21,575 bases of DNA, from positions 1 through 21,575 of IMG/VR virus record IMGVR_UViG_3300049847_000170, one strand, 5' to 3'. The notes under the pieces are model-generated. The model was not told the origin of the DNA, searched no databases, and saw only the letters and a list, made by a program, of their open reading frames with translations. Both the position numbers and the translations under genes were made by a program. The DNA comes from a virus. Shown one piece after another: positions 1 through 7,283 of the stretch. The number at the start of each line of letters is the position of its first letter. Positions within the stretch are counted from its first letter, which is position 1.

Positions 1-390
1 ATTGATTGGTCGGCAGTTAGCCTAGACAGCGCATTGGTAGCTCTAACGGCTGTTCGTGTATCTCAAAGGCTAACGGCTGAACAGATAGCAGTATGGGTTG
101 GCGTAGCATTGAAGGACGTGCTTGCTAATCGTGCTGCTGCAATCAGTGCTGGCAAATTGCATACGGAACTTCAAGCGCAATTGCAGGTTGCTGCGACAAT
201 GGCGGATTACACAAAAGCCCTATCAACGCTATCAGCACCAGTGCCGAATCTCAAACAACAAAGTGCAATGGCTTGCAAGAATTTGCTTGTTCAAGCAAAA
301 GACAACGGTGTCAACGATGACATCAGCGCCGCCTTGCTTGCCAAACTGGAGAAGATTCTCAATCCAGAAATTGCCAGCGACAATCTGTAA
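1..390 (+). CDS. 3' end of an unrecognised gene (partial)
   Basis: The frame is open from the first base of the window to a TAA at 388-390, giving the last 129 residues of a protein whose start lies outside the window. A TTG at 34 is in frame but has no ribosome binding site, so it is probably internal. The visible part is Ala/Leu/Gln-rich and looks largely alpha-helical, with no signal peptide, membrane segment or catalytic motif. The codons are richer in GC than in the terminase genes downstream. It is followed by a short hairpin and a 52-codon gene. I do not recognise the family. Because it lies upstream of the late-gene promoter region, it may belong to the end of a different transcription unit, such as early or replication genes; that is inference. 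Confidence 0.65.
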   Translation: MDWSAVSLDSALVALTAVRVSQRLTAEQIAVWVGVALKDVLANRAAAISAGKLHTELQAQLQVAATMADYTKALSTLSAPVPNLKQQSAMACKNLLVQAKDNGVNDDISAALLAKLEKILNPEIASDNL

Positions 391-400
391 TTAGCAACAA

Positions 401-430
401 CAACGGATTAGGGTAATCAGTAGTCCGTTG
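401..430 (+). other. inverted repeat / RNA hairpin after the first gene
   Basis: CAACGGA at 401-407 pairs exactly with TCCGTTG at 424-430 around a 16-base loop. An alternative inner hairpin, GATTA-GGG-TAATC (406-418), competes with it. No T-run follows, so it is not a standard rho-independent terminator. It could be a processing site or a protein-binding site, or chance. Confidence 0.35.
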
Positions 431-462
431 CATGGTGTTAATTACAATGAAAGGGAATTAAA

Positions 463-621
463 ATGTGCTTAACTGAACGCGAAGCCTTACGTGCTTTATC
501 AGCATTGCAAAGTCTTTGCCTTCCTATGGGTTTGCGCCGTATGTTGTTGGTTGCTGAATTGGAATGTAAAAAGTATCAACGGCCTGTTACATGGATACTT
601 CCTACGGAATGGATGGAATAA
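463..621 (+). CDS. small hypothetical protein, 52 aa
   Basis: This ATG frame of 52 codons starts 7 bases after a strong Shine-Dalgarno sequence (AAGGGA, 451-456) and ends at TAA 619-621. The product begins MCLTEREALRAL and ends in TWILPTEWME. It has three Cys and several basic residues, with no membrane segment or known motif. The N-terminal part is predicted by eye to be helical. It sits between the GC-richer first gene and the non-coding stretch ahead of the terminase genes. The ribosome binding site, normal codon use and absence of a better frame in either direction support it being real. Function unknown. Confidence 0.6.
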   Translation: MCLTEREALRALSALQSLCLPMGLRRMLLVAELECKKYQRPVTWILPTEWME

Positions 622-671
622 GCTAAGCTTTTTCAGTCTATTACCGCTAAACCTGTTAGATTCTATACTCT

Positions 672-717
672 CTGCCAGTAGCAAGTAAGCAAACAGTATC
701 ATGCTTGCTGCTGGCAG
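672..717 (+). other. long stem-loop in the intergenic region
   Basis: The 14-base arms CTGCCAGTAGCAAG (672-685) and CTTGCTGCTGGCAG (704-717) are complementary apart from one G-T wobble, around an 18-base loop. This is the strongest inverted repeat in the window. It is not followed by a T-run, so simple intrinsic termination is unlikely. It lies between the 52-residue gene and the late-gene promoter candidate. It could be a transcript-end or processing structure, a regulatory RNA element or a binding site. Confidence 0.55.
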
Positions 718-752
718 TTAGTTAGATAGTCCATAATTATCAATGACTTGGC

Positions 753-779
753 AAAGGCCATCCCCGTTAGACCTTTTTT
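753..779 (+). terminator. weak candidate rho-independent terminator
   Basis: AAAGG (753-757) can pair with CCTTT (772-776) around a 14-base loop, and the right arm runs into six consecutive T (774-779). The stem is only five base pairs, so the call is tentative. The position, after the last upstream gene and before the late-gene promoter candidate, is where a terminator would be expected. Confidence 0.35.
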
Positions 780-894
780 GTTTACTCCGCGCCTAATATC
801 CTTAGCATCAGCAAAAAATTTCTATACAAAAATAGGAAATGGGCTATAGATAATAACTAAAATAAACAAAAGTAAATGAAAGGAGTCATTCCTC

Positions 895-923
895 CTGTCG
901 GTATAGTTATGATAGGGTATAAT
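895..923 (+). promoter_or_regulatory. candidate sigma-70-like promoter for the late genes
   Basis: A perfect TATAAT lies at 918-923. The best -35-like hexamer at a 17-base spacing is CTGTCG (895-900), which matches TTGACA at only three positions, so the promoter would need an activator or a strong -10. A small hairpin-forming repeat (AGGAG 881-885 with CTCCT 892-896) overlaps the upstream side. The predicted transcript would begin about 37 bases before the small terminase start at 967. Confidence 0.45.
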
Positions 924-949
924 ACTAATTAAATTCATCCCAAAACCAT

Positions 950-960
950 CTTGGCCCAAG
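950..960 (+). promoter_or_regulatory. palindrome just upstream of the small terminase start
   Basis: CTTGGCCCAAG is a perfect 11-base palindrome around a central C, ending six bases before the ATG at 967. It occupies the ribosome binding site position. The single-base centre makes a hairpin impossible, so if functional it would act as a double-stranded operator-like site. A longer copy (CCTTGGCCCAAGG) occurs inside the gene at the right end, so chance is possible. Confidence 0.25.
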
Positions 961-966
961 AAAGTT

Positions 967-1584
967 ATGGAACAAAACCTAAAGATATATACTGGACAAG
1001 CAGCAAAAGTCTTAAACTTCCTCAAAGGAGGATGCACTCCTATACAAGCTGCCCAAGCTGTTGGAGTTACCATTGGATATGTTAGCCAACTTTGCAAAGA
1101 AGAAGACTTTCAAGCACAAATTGCACAGAAATTACAGGCAGATTTTGAAAAAGCAATAGAAACAGATAAGAATCTAGATGAAATAGAGCATACTCTTTCA
1201 GATAAATTAAAAAAGCTTGTTCCTTTCATGGTGGGACTTGATGACATCCTAAAAACTATGAAAGTTGTGCAAGGACAAAAGAGAAAAGTTGCTCCTTCAA
1301 TTAATCCTGGGCAAGATTCAGGAGGTAGTGGAGCTAAAATAGTAACTCTTGTATTACCAAAAGTCTTGGTGCAAAACTTTATTACTAATCCTAATTCAGA
1401 AATAGTCGCAGTAGATGGTAAAGAAATGATAACATTGAATTCTCAATCATTAGACTCCCTAGCTAAGAGAGTTCTTGATGAAGAAGTCATAGAAAATACT
1501 AATATGGTAATTCCCAAACTAGAATATTCTCAACCTAAGGCACAAAATGTCAAATCAAACGAAGATAAATGGGGTAATTTATAA
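967..1584 (+). CDS. terS: putative terminase small subunit
   Basis: The product has 205 residues and probably recognises phage DNA and hands it to the large terminase for packaging. Residues about 24-44 form a helix-turn-helix-like stretch (TPIQAAQAVGVTIGYVSQLC), the usual DNA-binding feature of small terminases. Residues about 48-90 look helical and could form the oligomerisation region, and the C-terminal third is more beta-rich and acidic. Size and position, first in the late operon just before the large terminase, fit the family. No good Shine-Dalgarno precedes the ATG; a palindrome CTTGGCCCAAG occupies that place. The last 38 bases overlap the next small gene. The call rests on position and the HTH rather than on a clear family signature; another DNA-binding regulator is possible. 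Confidence 0.7.
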   Translation: MEQNLKIYTGQAAKVLNFLKGGCTPIQAAQAVGVTIGYVSQLCKEEDFQAQIAQKLQADFEKAIETDKNLDEIEHTLSDKLKKLVPFMVGLDDILKTMKVVQGQKRKVAPSINPGQDSGGSGAKIVTLVLPKVLVQNFITNPNSEIVAVDGKEMITLNSQSLDSLAKRVLDEEVIENTNMVIPKLEYSQPKAQNVKSNEDKWGNL

Positions 1585-1726
1585 TATCCCATCAGAAACA
1601 CATGAACAAATAAGAAAAAGATTGCAAGAAAAAGAAAAAGTTAAGGCACAGAATCTTTTGGCCCAAGCTATGTCGCATTTACAAGCATTAAAAGTATATA
1701 ATGAAATACATAAAGACAAAAAATGA
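1547..1726 (+). CDS. small basic helical protein between the terminase subunits, 59 aa
   Basis: This 59-codon ATG frame begins inside the end of the small terminase gene and stops at TGA 1724-1726, overlapping the large terminase ATG (1723) as ATGA. An AAGG at 1537-1540 sits six bases before the ATG. The product begins MSNQTKINGVIYNIPSETHE and continues as a Lys/Glu/Gln-rich amphipathic helix (about residues 17-58). It fills the 138 bases between the two terminase genes exactly, and both overlaps suggest translational coupling. I do not recognise the family. It could be a packaging cofactor or a split-off part of the small terminase. Confidence 0.75.
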   Translation: MSNQTKINGVIYNIPSETHEQIRKRLQEKEKVKAQNLLAQAMSHLQALKVYNEIHKDKK

Positions 1727-3225
1727 GTGATCCAGAAGAAATACTGCCAACACTAGAAACAGTTAATGTAGATCCTAAACAAGCATTTGATAATGCTAGG
1801 GATAATCTCAATTTTTTAGCAGCGATGTGTTTACAGGAGGATTTTTTATTTAATTTTCCTTCTACGTTTTTAGCAATTTGGGCTTTTCTTAAAAGTAAGA
1901 TACATCTTACTAGAGATTTTTCTCAATTAGCTCTTGGCATTCCTAGAGGATTTGCGAAAACTACTCTTATAAAAATATGGTGTGTTTTTTGTGTGCTATT
2001 TACAGAGAAAAAGTTTATTTGTATCATTTCTCATACAGAAGATCATGCACAAAATATTATTAAAGACGTTTGTGGCATGTTGTCTACTCAAAATATTAAA
2101 AGTATCTTTGGGCAATGGAATACAAATATAGAAAGAGATAGAGTTGATTGTAAAATCTTTATATTTCGAGGAAGACGAATAATATTAGCAGGGCTTGGAG
2201 CAAATGGATCTATCCGTGGCCTTAATGTAGGTAATGCTAGGCCAGATGTAATGATTTTTGAAGATTTTCAGAGAAAAGTAGATTCTGAAAATGAGGAATT
2301 AAGCAAGAAGTTGTATAATGATATGTATGGTACATTTATGAAAGCCAAAAGTCCTTTTGGTTGCCTCTTCATATTTGTTGCTAATATGTACCCAACTCCT
2401 GGGAGTATTCTAAAGAAACTTAAAGTAAATAAAGACTGGACAAGTTTCATTGTTGGTGGCATCCTAGAAGATGGTACAAGTCTCTGGGAAGATCTTCAAC
2501 CAATTAGACAACTCCTTAAAGAGTACCAAGGAGATCTTAATGCAGGTTGTCCAGAAGTGTTTCTTGCTGAAGTTCTCAATGATGAAACTGCAGGATTAAA
2601 AGCTGGGATAGATATTACTAAACTTCCCCCTTATCCTTGGGATAATGATGAGTTACCTACTGCACGAGGGATAGTAATTGATCCTGCCCTAGATAATCCT
2701 ACATCAGACTATAATGGTATTGGACTTGTAGGAATCTATGATGGAGTTCCTACATTAGAGAAAGTTGATCTTGGTCGCTATAGCCCTTTGCAGTTGATAA
2801 AGAACGCTCTTATAATGGGATTTGAAAACAGTTGCAGACTCATTACAGTAGAGAATGCAAATATACAAAAGACATATCTATTCTGGTTTGAGAAAATTTG
2901 TTTAGATCATAATATAGAAGGCTTTACTTTTCTTCCTTTATCTATTGGTGGAGGGACAAAGAATGGTAAAATTGCCGCAGCCTTAAAGAAATGGCAAAAG
3001 AAAGAACTATTAGTTAAGCCAGAAGTTAGACCAATTCTGTTAAATGAAGTTATTAAATGGAATCCTAATAAAAAGAATAACAGTGATACTTGTCTAGACC
3101 TTATGGTAATGGCAGATAAAATTGTAGAAGAACATGGGGCACATATGATTATGCCTTATGAACATGAATTCTCTAGTATTGGACGACCCACAGTTTTAGA
3201 AATTGAAGAAAATTGTAATTTTTAA
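1723..3225 (+). CDS. terL: terminase large subunit (packaging ATPase and nuclease)
   Basis: This 500-residue protein is the motor that pumps DNA into the prohead and cuts it. The ATPase half has a variant Walker A (GIPRGFAKTT, residues 72-81, with Ala where Gly is common), a Walker B with catalytic Glu (PDVMIFED, 174-181) and a motif III-like segment (FIFVANMYPTPG, from 217). The C-terminal nuclease half has the expected acidic residues: D320 in GIVIDPALD, E377 in TVENA and D459 in CLDLMVMAD. Length is normal for the family. Translation appears coupled to the upstream small gene through an ATGA overlap. Arginine codons are mostly AGA/AGG or CGA, unlike the capsid genes. The identification is firm; the packaging type (pac, cos or other) cannot be read from this alone. 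Confidence 0.95.
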   Translation: MSDPEEILPTLETVNVDPKQAFDNARDNLNFLAAMCLQEDFLFNFPSTFLAIWAFLKSKIHLTRDFSQLALGIPRGFAKTTLIKIWCVFCVLFTEKKFICIISHTEDHAQNIIKDVCGMLSTQNIKSIFGQWNTNIERDRVDCKIFIFRGRRIILAGLGANGSIRGLNVGNARPDVMIFEDFQRKVDSENEELSKKLYNDMYGTFMKAKSPFGCLFIFVANMYPTPGSILKKLKVNKDWTSFIVGGILEDGTSLWEDLQPIRQLLKEYQGDLNAGCPEVFLAEVLNDETAGLKAGIDITKLPPYPWDNDELPTARGIVIDPALDNPTSDYNGIGLVGIYDGVPTLEKVDLGRYSPLQLIKNALIMGFENSCRLITVENANIQKTYLFWFEKICLDHNIEGFTFLPLSIGGGTKNGKIAAALKKWQKKELLVKPEVRPILLNEVIKWNPNKKNNSDTCLDLMVMADKIVEEHGAHMIMPYEHEFSSIGRPTVLEIEENCNF

Positions 3226-3257
3226 CTAAACAAAAAAACTAAACCGAAGGATTTATA

Positions 3258-5240
3258 ATGGCAAAAGATATGTTAATGATTTCAGAGCCTGCACAAAATA
3301 GACTTGTGCAATATATGAATGCCACTGCTACCATTCAAGATGAAGGTTGGCAGAATAGAACTCGGTTTGAGAATATAGATAGAAGTTACATGAGAACAAA
3401 AGATTTTACAGAAGAAACAAGAAAAGCAGAAAAAGCTAATCGTAGTGGGAATCCTACAAAGCTTCAAAATATGCAGGTTCCTCTTGTTCTAGAAAGTGTG
3501 GAAAATACTGTAGGTTTCCTCAGTAATGTTTTTCTCATGGATTATCCAATGTTTAAATTTGGAGCAGATCCAGAAGCAGAAGATGTTGCTCTCATGTGGA
3601 ATACATTAGTTGGAGAAGACCAAGTTCATTATGGATGGGCAGGACAGTTTAATGTAGCCTTTCGTAATTCAGATAAATATAACTTTGCCCCGATTGAAAT
3701 AGATTGGAAAGAAGAAACACTTTATAAAGTTGCTAATGGTAATGGAACTAATGGCGCTGTAATGGAAGAAAACATCTGGTCAGGAAATTGTATTACTGCC
3801 CATGATGTTTATAATACTATTTATGACCCACGAGTTCCTATCTTTAGAAATCATATAGATGGGGAATTTGCAGGGTATATAAAAATGATGTCAAGAATAC
3901 AACTTAAACTATTCTTAGCCAGCCTTGGGACTAAAAGGTTAAAGAATGATGTGAAAGCATTTGAGTCTGGACAAGGAAATATTATTTACTATATTCCTAA
4001 AATAAATCCTGAAGCGTATCTTCGCCAGAATCAACAAGGCGCAGGTAACTTTGATTGGATTCGCTGGGTAACTGATGCTGCTCAAAATCATATTGCTTAT
4101 AAAAATACCTATACAGTAGCAGTTCTTTACGCAAGGATAATGCCTTATGAATTTGGTATCCAAGCACCTAAAGATCAAACACCTGATATTTGGAAACTTA
4201 TCAAAGTTAATGATGTCTTGGTCTATGCAGAACCAATGCCTAATGCTCACAATTATCTACCGCTTATCATTGTTCAATCCCAAGTTGATAATTTGGATCA
4301 TCAAACGAAATCCTCAGCAGAAAATCAAATGCCGTTTCAAGACATGGCATCTGCTCTCTGGAACGCAGAATTAAATATTGCTAGAAGGGCAACTACTGAT
4401 AGGATGCTTTACAATCCTCTAATGATAGATCCAGATCATATTAACAGTCCTAATCCTGCTGCCAAAATTCCAGTTAAGCCAACTGCATATGGTAAAAAAT
4501 TAGAAGAAGCAGTTTATAAATTCCCCTTCGAAGGAAATTCTGCTGGCCTTTATATGCAAGCAGCGGATGGAGTAGTTAAATGGGGAATGCGAGCTAATGG
4601 ACAAAACAATGTTTCAGTGGGACAATTCCAAAAAGGGAATAAGCTGGAAAATGAATTCAATACAACTATGGCTAATGCTGGGGCACGAGAAAGAACTAAG
4701 GCCATAATGTGGGAAACTTATGGAATGCAGCCAATTAAAAGTATAATGAAAAGCAATTATCTGCAATTCTGTCCAAAAGGCAAACGTTACAATAGAAGCA
4801 CAAATCAGTCTGTTAACATTGACCCTGCTAAACTTAGAGAGATAGAAGGAGAGTTTGAAGTTGGAGATGGCTTGTTGCCAATTGAAAAACTTATGCACGC
4901 GGATGTTGCCCAAGGAGCATTTCAAGCAATAGCTTCTAATCCTAAAATTGGTGCTTCTTATCAAACTGGCCCATTCTTTTCTTATCTCATGAAGTTGCAA
5001 GGAGTAGATAAGTTAAACAAATTTGAAACTGATCCTACGATGCTTGCATATGAGCAATCTCTTTCTATATGGACGCAAGGAGCAGTAGAACTTACAAAAT
5101 CTAAACCTTCAATAACTGTAGATGAAGCAATGAAACTTGTAGAAGCAATTCTGGGCAAGAAACCAGAAGATCCCTCTAAAAAACAACAAGCGCAACAAAC
5201 TCAACAAGGAATACCAAATGGCCAGCCTCAACCCCAGTAG
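3258..5240 (+). CDS. portal protein
   Basis: This 660-residue protein follows the large terminase directly and has the length and composition of a podovirus portal, the dodecameric ring at the head vertex through which DNA enters and leaves. The N-terminal part carries the helical LVLESVENTVGFLSNVFLMD (about residues 76-95), followed by beta-rich wing-like segments and a long mid-C-terminal section rich in Asn, Ala and aromatic residues. The C-terminus (about 640-660) is a Gln/Pro-rich tail (KKQQAQQTQQG), probably disordered. The start is supported by GAAGGA at 3246-3251. The C-terminal 23 bases overlap the next gene. The call rests on size, gene order and general portal-like sequence. Confidence 0.85.
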   Translation: MAKDMLMISEPAQNRLVQYMNATATIQDEGWQNRTRFENIDRSYMRTKDFTEETRKAEKANRSGNPTKLQNMQVPLVLESVENTVGFLSNVFLMDYPMFKFGADPEAEDVALMWNTLVGEDQVHYGWAGQFNVAFRNSDKYNFAPIEIDWKEETLYKVANGNGTNGAVMEENIWSGNCITAHDVYNTIYDPRVPIFRNHIDGEFAGYIKMMSRIQLKLFLASLGTKRLKNDVKAFESGQGNIIYYIPKINPEAYLRQNQQGAGNFDWIRWVTDAAQNHIAYKNTYTVAVLYARIMPYEFGIQAPKDQTPDIWKLIKVNDVLVYAEPMPNAHNYLPLIIVQSQVDNLDHQTKSSAENQMPFQDMASALWNAELNIARRATTDRMLYNPLMIDPDHINSPNPAAKIPVKPTAYGKKLEEAVYKFPFEGNSAGLYMQAADGVVKWGMRANGQNNVSVGQFQKGNKLENEFNTTMANAGARERTKAIMWETYGMQPIKSIMKSNYLQFCPKGKRYNRSTNQSVNIDPAKLREIEGEFEVGDGLLPIEKLMHADVAQGAFQAIASNPKIGASYQTGPFFSYLMKLQGVDKLNKFETDPTMLAYEQSLSIWTQGAVELTKSKPSITVDEAMKLVEAILGKKPEDPSKKQQAQQTQQGIPNGQPQPQ

Positions 5241-5589
5241 TATCTTAAATGAATATACTTTTTCCGAAGCAGAAACAGTCCAAGCAAGACTTCTTAATCC
5301 ACTACAAAAAATGTGGTTACAAACGAAATATGCTCTTTATTTTAAAGAAAAAGCTTCTGGACTAATACCAGAAACTGGAGATATGGATAGAAGTTTCTTC
5401 TTACAACAAGGGGAACTTCAAGGAAAACTAGAACTTCTTCAAGAGATATTTGAAGATTGTAAAATAGCAGAAACAATTTTGGCCAACCCAGAAAAGCAAA
5501 CTGAAGGTATCGAGGTGCCCAAAACTGAAGTAGTAGAAATTGCAGTACTTTCTGATCGTGCAGCTCAACAAGTTCATAACCTAGACTAA
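5218..5589 (+). CDS. small helical protein downstream of portal, 123 aa
   Basis: The start ATG at 5218 lies inside the end of the portal gene and has AAGGA at 5206-5210 seven bases upstream. The product (MASLNPSSILNEYTFSEAET...) is mostly helical, with a middle section of Glu, Leu and Gln (GELQGKLELLQEIFEDCKIA) suited to a coiled coil. It has no membrane segment or enzymatic motif. Lying between portal and scaffold-like genes, it is probably a head-assembly accessory factor or minor virion protein. I do not recognise the family. Confidence 0.8.
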   Translation: MASLNPSSILNEYTFSEAETVQARLLNPLQKMWLQTKYALYFKEKASGLIPETGDMDRSFFLQQGELQGKLELLQEIFEDCKIAETILANPEKQTEGIEVPKTEVVEIAVLSDRAAQQVHNLD

Positions 5590-5603
5590 AAAGGAATAAT
5601 CAA

Positions 5604-6452
5604 ATGGCCGTCCAAACTGGCAGTAATGTTCTTCGTAATCCCTTTGCAAATGCTCGTGTAGATGCTCCTAATTTTAATGAGCCTGGCAAACGCTCTCCTA
5701 CTGATGGAAGTCAACAAAGACAGCCTGGGGATCAACAACAGCAAGTTAGATCTCCCACAGATCTTACTCAAAATGATGGTTTCCAGCCTGATTTGGGCAA
5801 AGATAATGGGGACAATAAACCAAAGGTAGATAGCAATGACCCGATGTCTGGACTTGATAACTTATGGGATGATGTTCCTGTCGATCCAAAAGCTCCAGTA
5901 AAGAAAGACTTTAAAGGGTATCTTCCTGATATTGATCCTACTAAATTTGCAGAACAAGTAGGACAAGTAGATTTCGCAGGAAAGATTGACCCTAAGCATT
6001 TTCAAGCTGTTGCTAAAGGTGGGGATGAAGCAATAGCAGCGATGGCGGAAATTGTAAATCAAATAGGAAGAAATACTTTTTCAATGTCATTTAACGCAGC
6101 AAGTAAAATGGCAAATGCGGGTTTTAGTAATGTAGAATCTCGTTTCATGAATGATCTTATCCCAAATAGCATCAATAACAGAATTGTAGATGATACTGTT
6201 ACAAGTGGTAATGAACTTGCAAGAGACCCCAAATACGCTCCAATGTTCCGAAGTGTTAAAGAACAGTTCGCCAGAAAATATCAAAAAGCAACTCCTCAAC
6301 AAATTGCAGAAGCTACGAATCAGTATATGCAACGATTCGTTACTGATGCCACCAAATCTAAAACTCCTGCACAAGATGATAATACTACGCGCCTTAAGAA
6401 AGGCGATGGTAATGCAGATTGGATGGAGTGGATTGCTCCCGAACTGAAATAA
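5604..6452 (+). CDS. putative scaffolding protein
   Basis: The 282-residue product has an N-terminal region (about 1-95) rich in Gln, Asp, Pro and Gly that is likely disordered, then a helical middle and C-terminal half (QVGQVDFAGKIDPKHFQAVA, later VKEQFARKYQKATPQQIAEA) and a charged end. Acidic, Gln-rich, partly disordered proteins between portal and major capsid genes are typical scaffolds, which line the prohead and leave before or during packaging. No protease motif is visible, so the scaffold would leave intact or be cut by something outside the window. AAAGGAA at 5590-5596 supports the start. The assignment is by position and composition, not a recognised domain. Confidence 0.7.
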   Translation: MAVQTGSNVLRNPFANARVDAPNFNEPGKRSPTDGSQQRQPGDQQQQVRSPTDLTQNDGFQPDLGKDNGDNKPKVDSNDPMSGLDNLWDDVPVDPKAPVKKDFKGYLPDIDPTKFAEQVGQVDFAGKIDPKHFQAVAKGGDEAIAAMAEIVNQIGRNTFSMSFNAASKMANAGFSNVESRFMNDLIPNSINNRIVDDTVTSGNELARDPKYAPMFRSVKEQFARKYQKATPQQIAEATNQYMQRFVTDATKSKTPAQDDNTTRLKKGDGNADWMEWIAPELK

Positions 6453-6489
6453 AGCGAACTTTTCTTAATAATTCCATTGGAGAACTCTT

Positions 6490-7239
6490 ATGCTAGTTAG
6501 TCCGACTTACCAAATTGGGCCAATCACTATTCCTATGTATCAAGGGGATCTGTTGAATCTTAATGAAATCGTGCAAACGGTAGCATTGGATAACCCGTAT
6601 ACTTATCTTGGCCCAGAACTTGTTGCTGGTGATATTTTCCGTACTTTGATGACTGCTGGACGTACAGACGTATTGCCTACTGCGCAACAAATTATTAACG
6701 CACTACAAGGTAGCTACAATATTATTACTCCTCCTGGTAATGAATTGTATGGTATTCAACCAACTCGTCAAGTATCTCTTGCTTGGCCTGCTAACTTGGC
6801 TCCGTTCCAACCAGGCTCTACCTTCCGTCGTCGTATTACTGCTACTACTGCATTTGCTTTGACTATGTCAGTTCCGGCAAATAGTGGTATTAGTTTGGCT
6901 GCTGCTCCTTATGACCAAACTATTATTGCAGCTTCTAGCTGGAGGGATTTCTTGTTTCAAATTCTTTCCAGCTCACCGACGCAAATCATTGCAGTTAACC
7001 AGACTAATGCTACCAAACCTTTGACTGTTCCTACTGCTGATTTGGCTAAATGTAATCAAATTACTCCTGGTATGTCAGCTTATGGAACTAACATTGCAGC
7101 AAATTCAAAAGTAGTTAGTGTCAATCGTGATACTGGCATTATCACTTTGGATACTAACGTTACTGCTACTTTGGCACTCAACCCTGTTACCTTTACTCCG
7201 ACCGTGGTTTGTTACGGTATGGGTGGTGGCCCGAAATAA
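6490..7239 (+). CDS. head protein upstream of the major capsid gene, 249 aa
   Basis: The product is beta-rich (Thr, Ala, Pro, Ile). Residues about 187-236 contain a compact beta repeat (ITPGMSAYGTNI, then VVSVNRDTGIITLDTN) of a kind common in phage decoration and fibre proteins. Position directly before the major capsid gene, a GGAG at 6479-6482 and shared codon use suggest an abundant virion component, such as a decoration, head fibre or capsid-stabilising protein. Of its eight Arg codons, seven are CGT and one AGG, a bias shared with the capsid gene but not with terminase or portal. I do not recognise the family. A second capsid protein is the main alternative. Confidence 0.75.
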   Translation: MLVSPTYQIGPITIPMYQGDLLNLNEIVQTVALDNPYTYLGPELVAGDIFRTLMTAGRTDVLPTAQQIINALQGSYNIITPPGNELYGIQPTRQVSLAWPANLAPFQPGSTFRRRITATTAFALTMSVPANSGISLAAAPYDQTIIAASSWRDFLFQILSSSPTQIIAVNQTNATKPLTVPTADLAKCNQITPGMSAYGTNIAANSKVVSVNRDTGIITLDTNVTATLALNPVTFTPTVVCYGMGGGPK

Positions 7240-7283
7240 TTTTTATATAACCATTTCCCAATTACATAAACGGAGATTAAATT

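Larger units (their letters stand above)
622..966 (+). other. non-coding region between upstream genes and the late operon
   Basis: This is the only stretch longer than 300 bases without a convincing gene. It holds the 14-bp stem-loop, the weak terminator-like site, a small AGGAG/CTCCT repeat, the TATAAT promoter candidate and an 11-base palindrome at 950-960. Reading frames crossing it on the minus strand lack ribosome binding sites and cross real genes. No tRNA-like cloverleaf was found by eye. Confidence 0.6.

Noticed and set aside
411-418. GGGTAAT resembling part of a homing endonuclease site
   Set aside because: Only a short partial match, no endonuclease gene in the window, and the sequence is explained as part of a hairpin.
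491-688. 65-codon plus-strand frame overlapping the 52-residue gene in another frame
   Set aside because: Its start is inside the 463 gene and has no Shine-Dalgarno. The hydrophobic Trp/Phe-rich product appears to be an out-of-frame by-product.
499-702. Minus-strand 67-codon frame antisense to the 52-residue gene
   Set aside because: No ribosome binding site and no neighbouring minus-strand gene; it also runs into the stem-loop. The forward 52-codon gene has a much better start.
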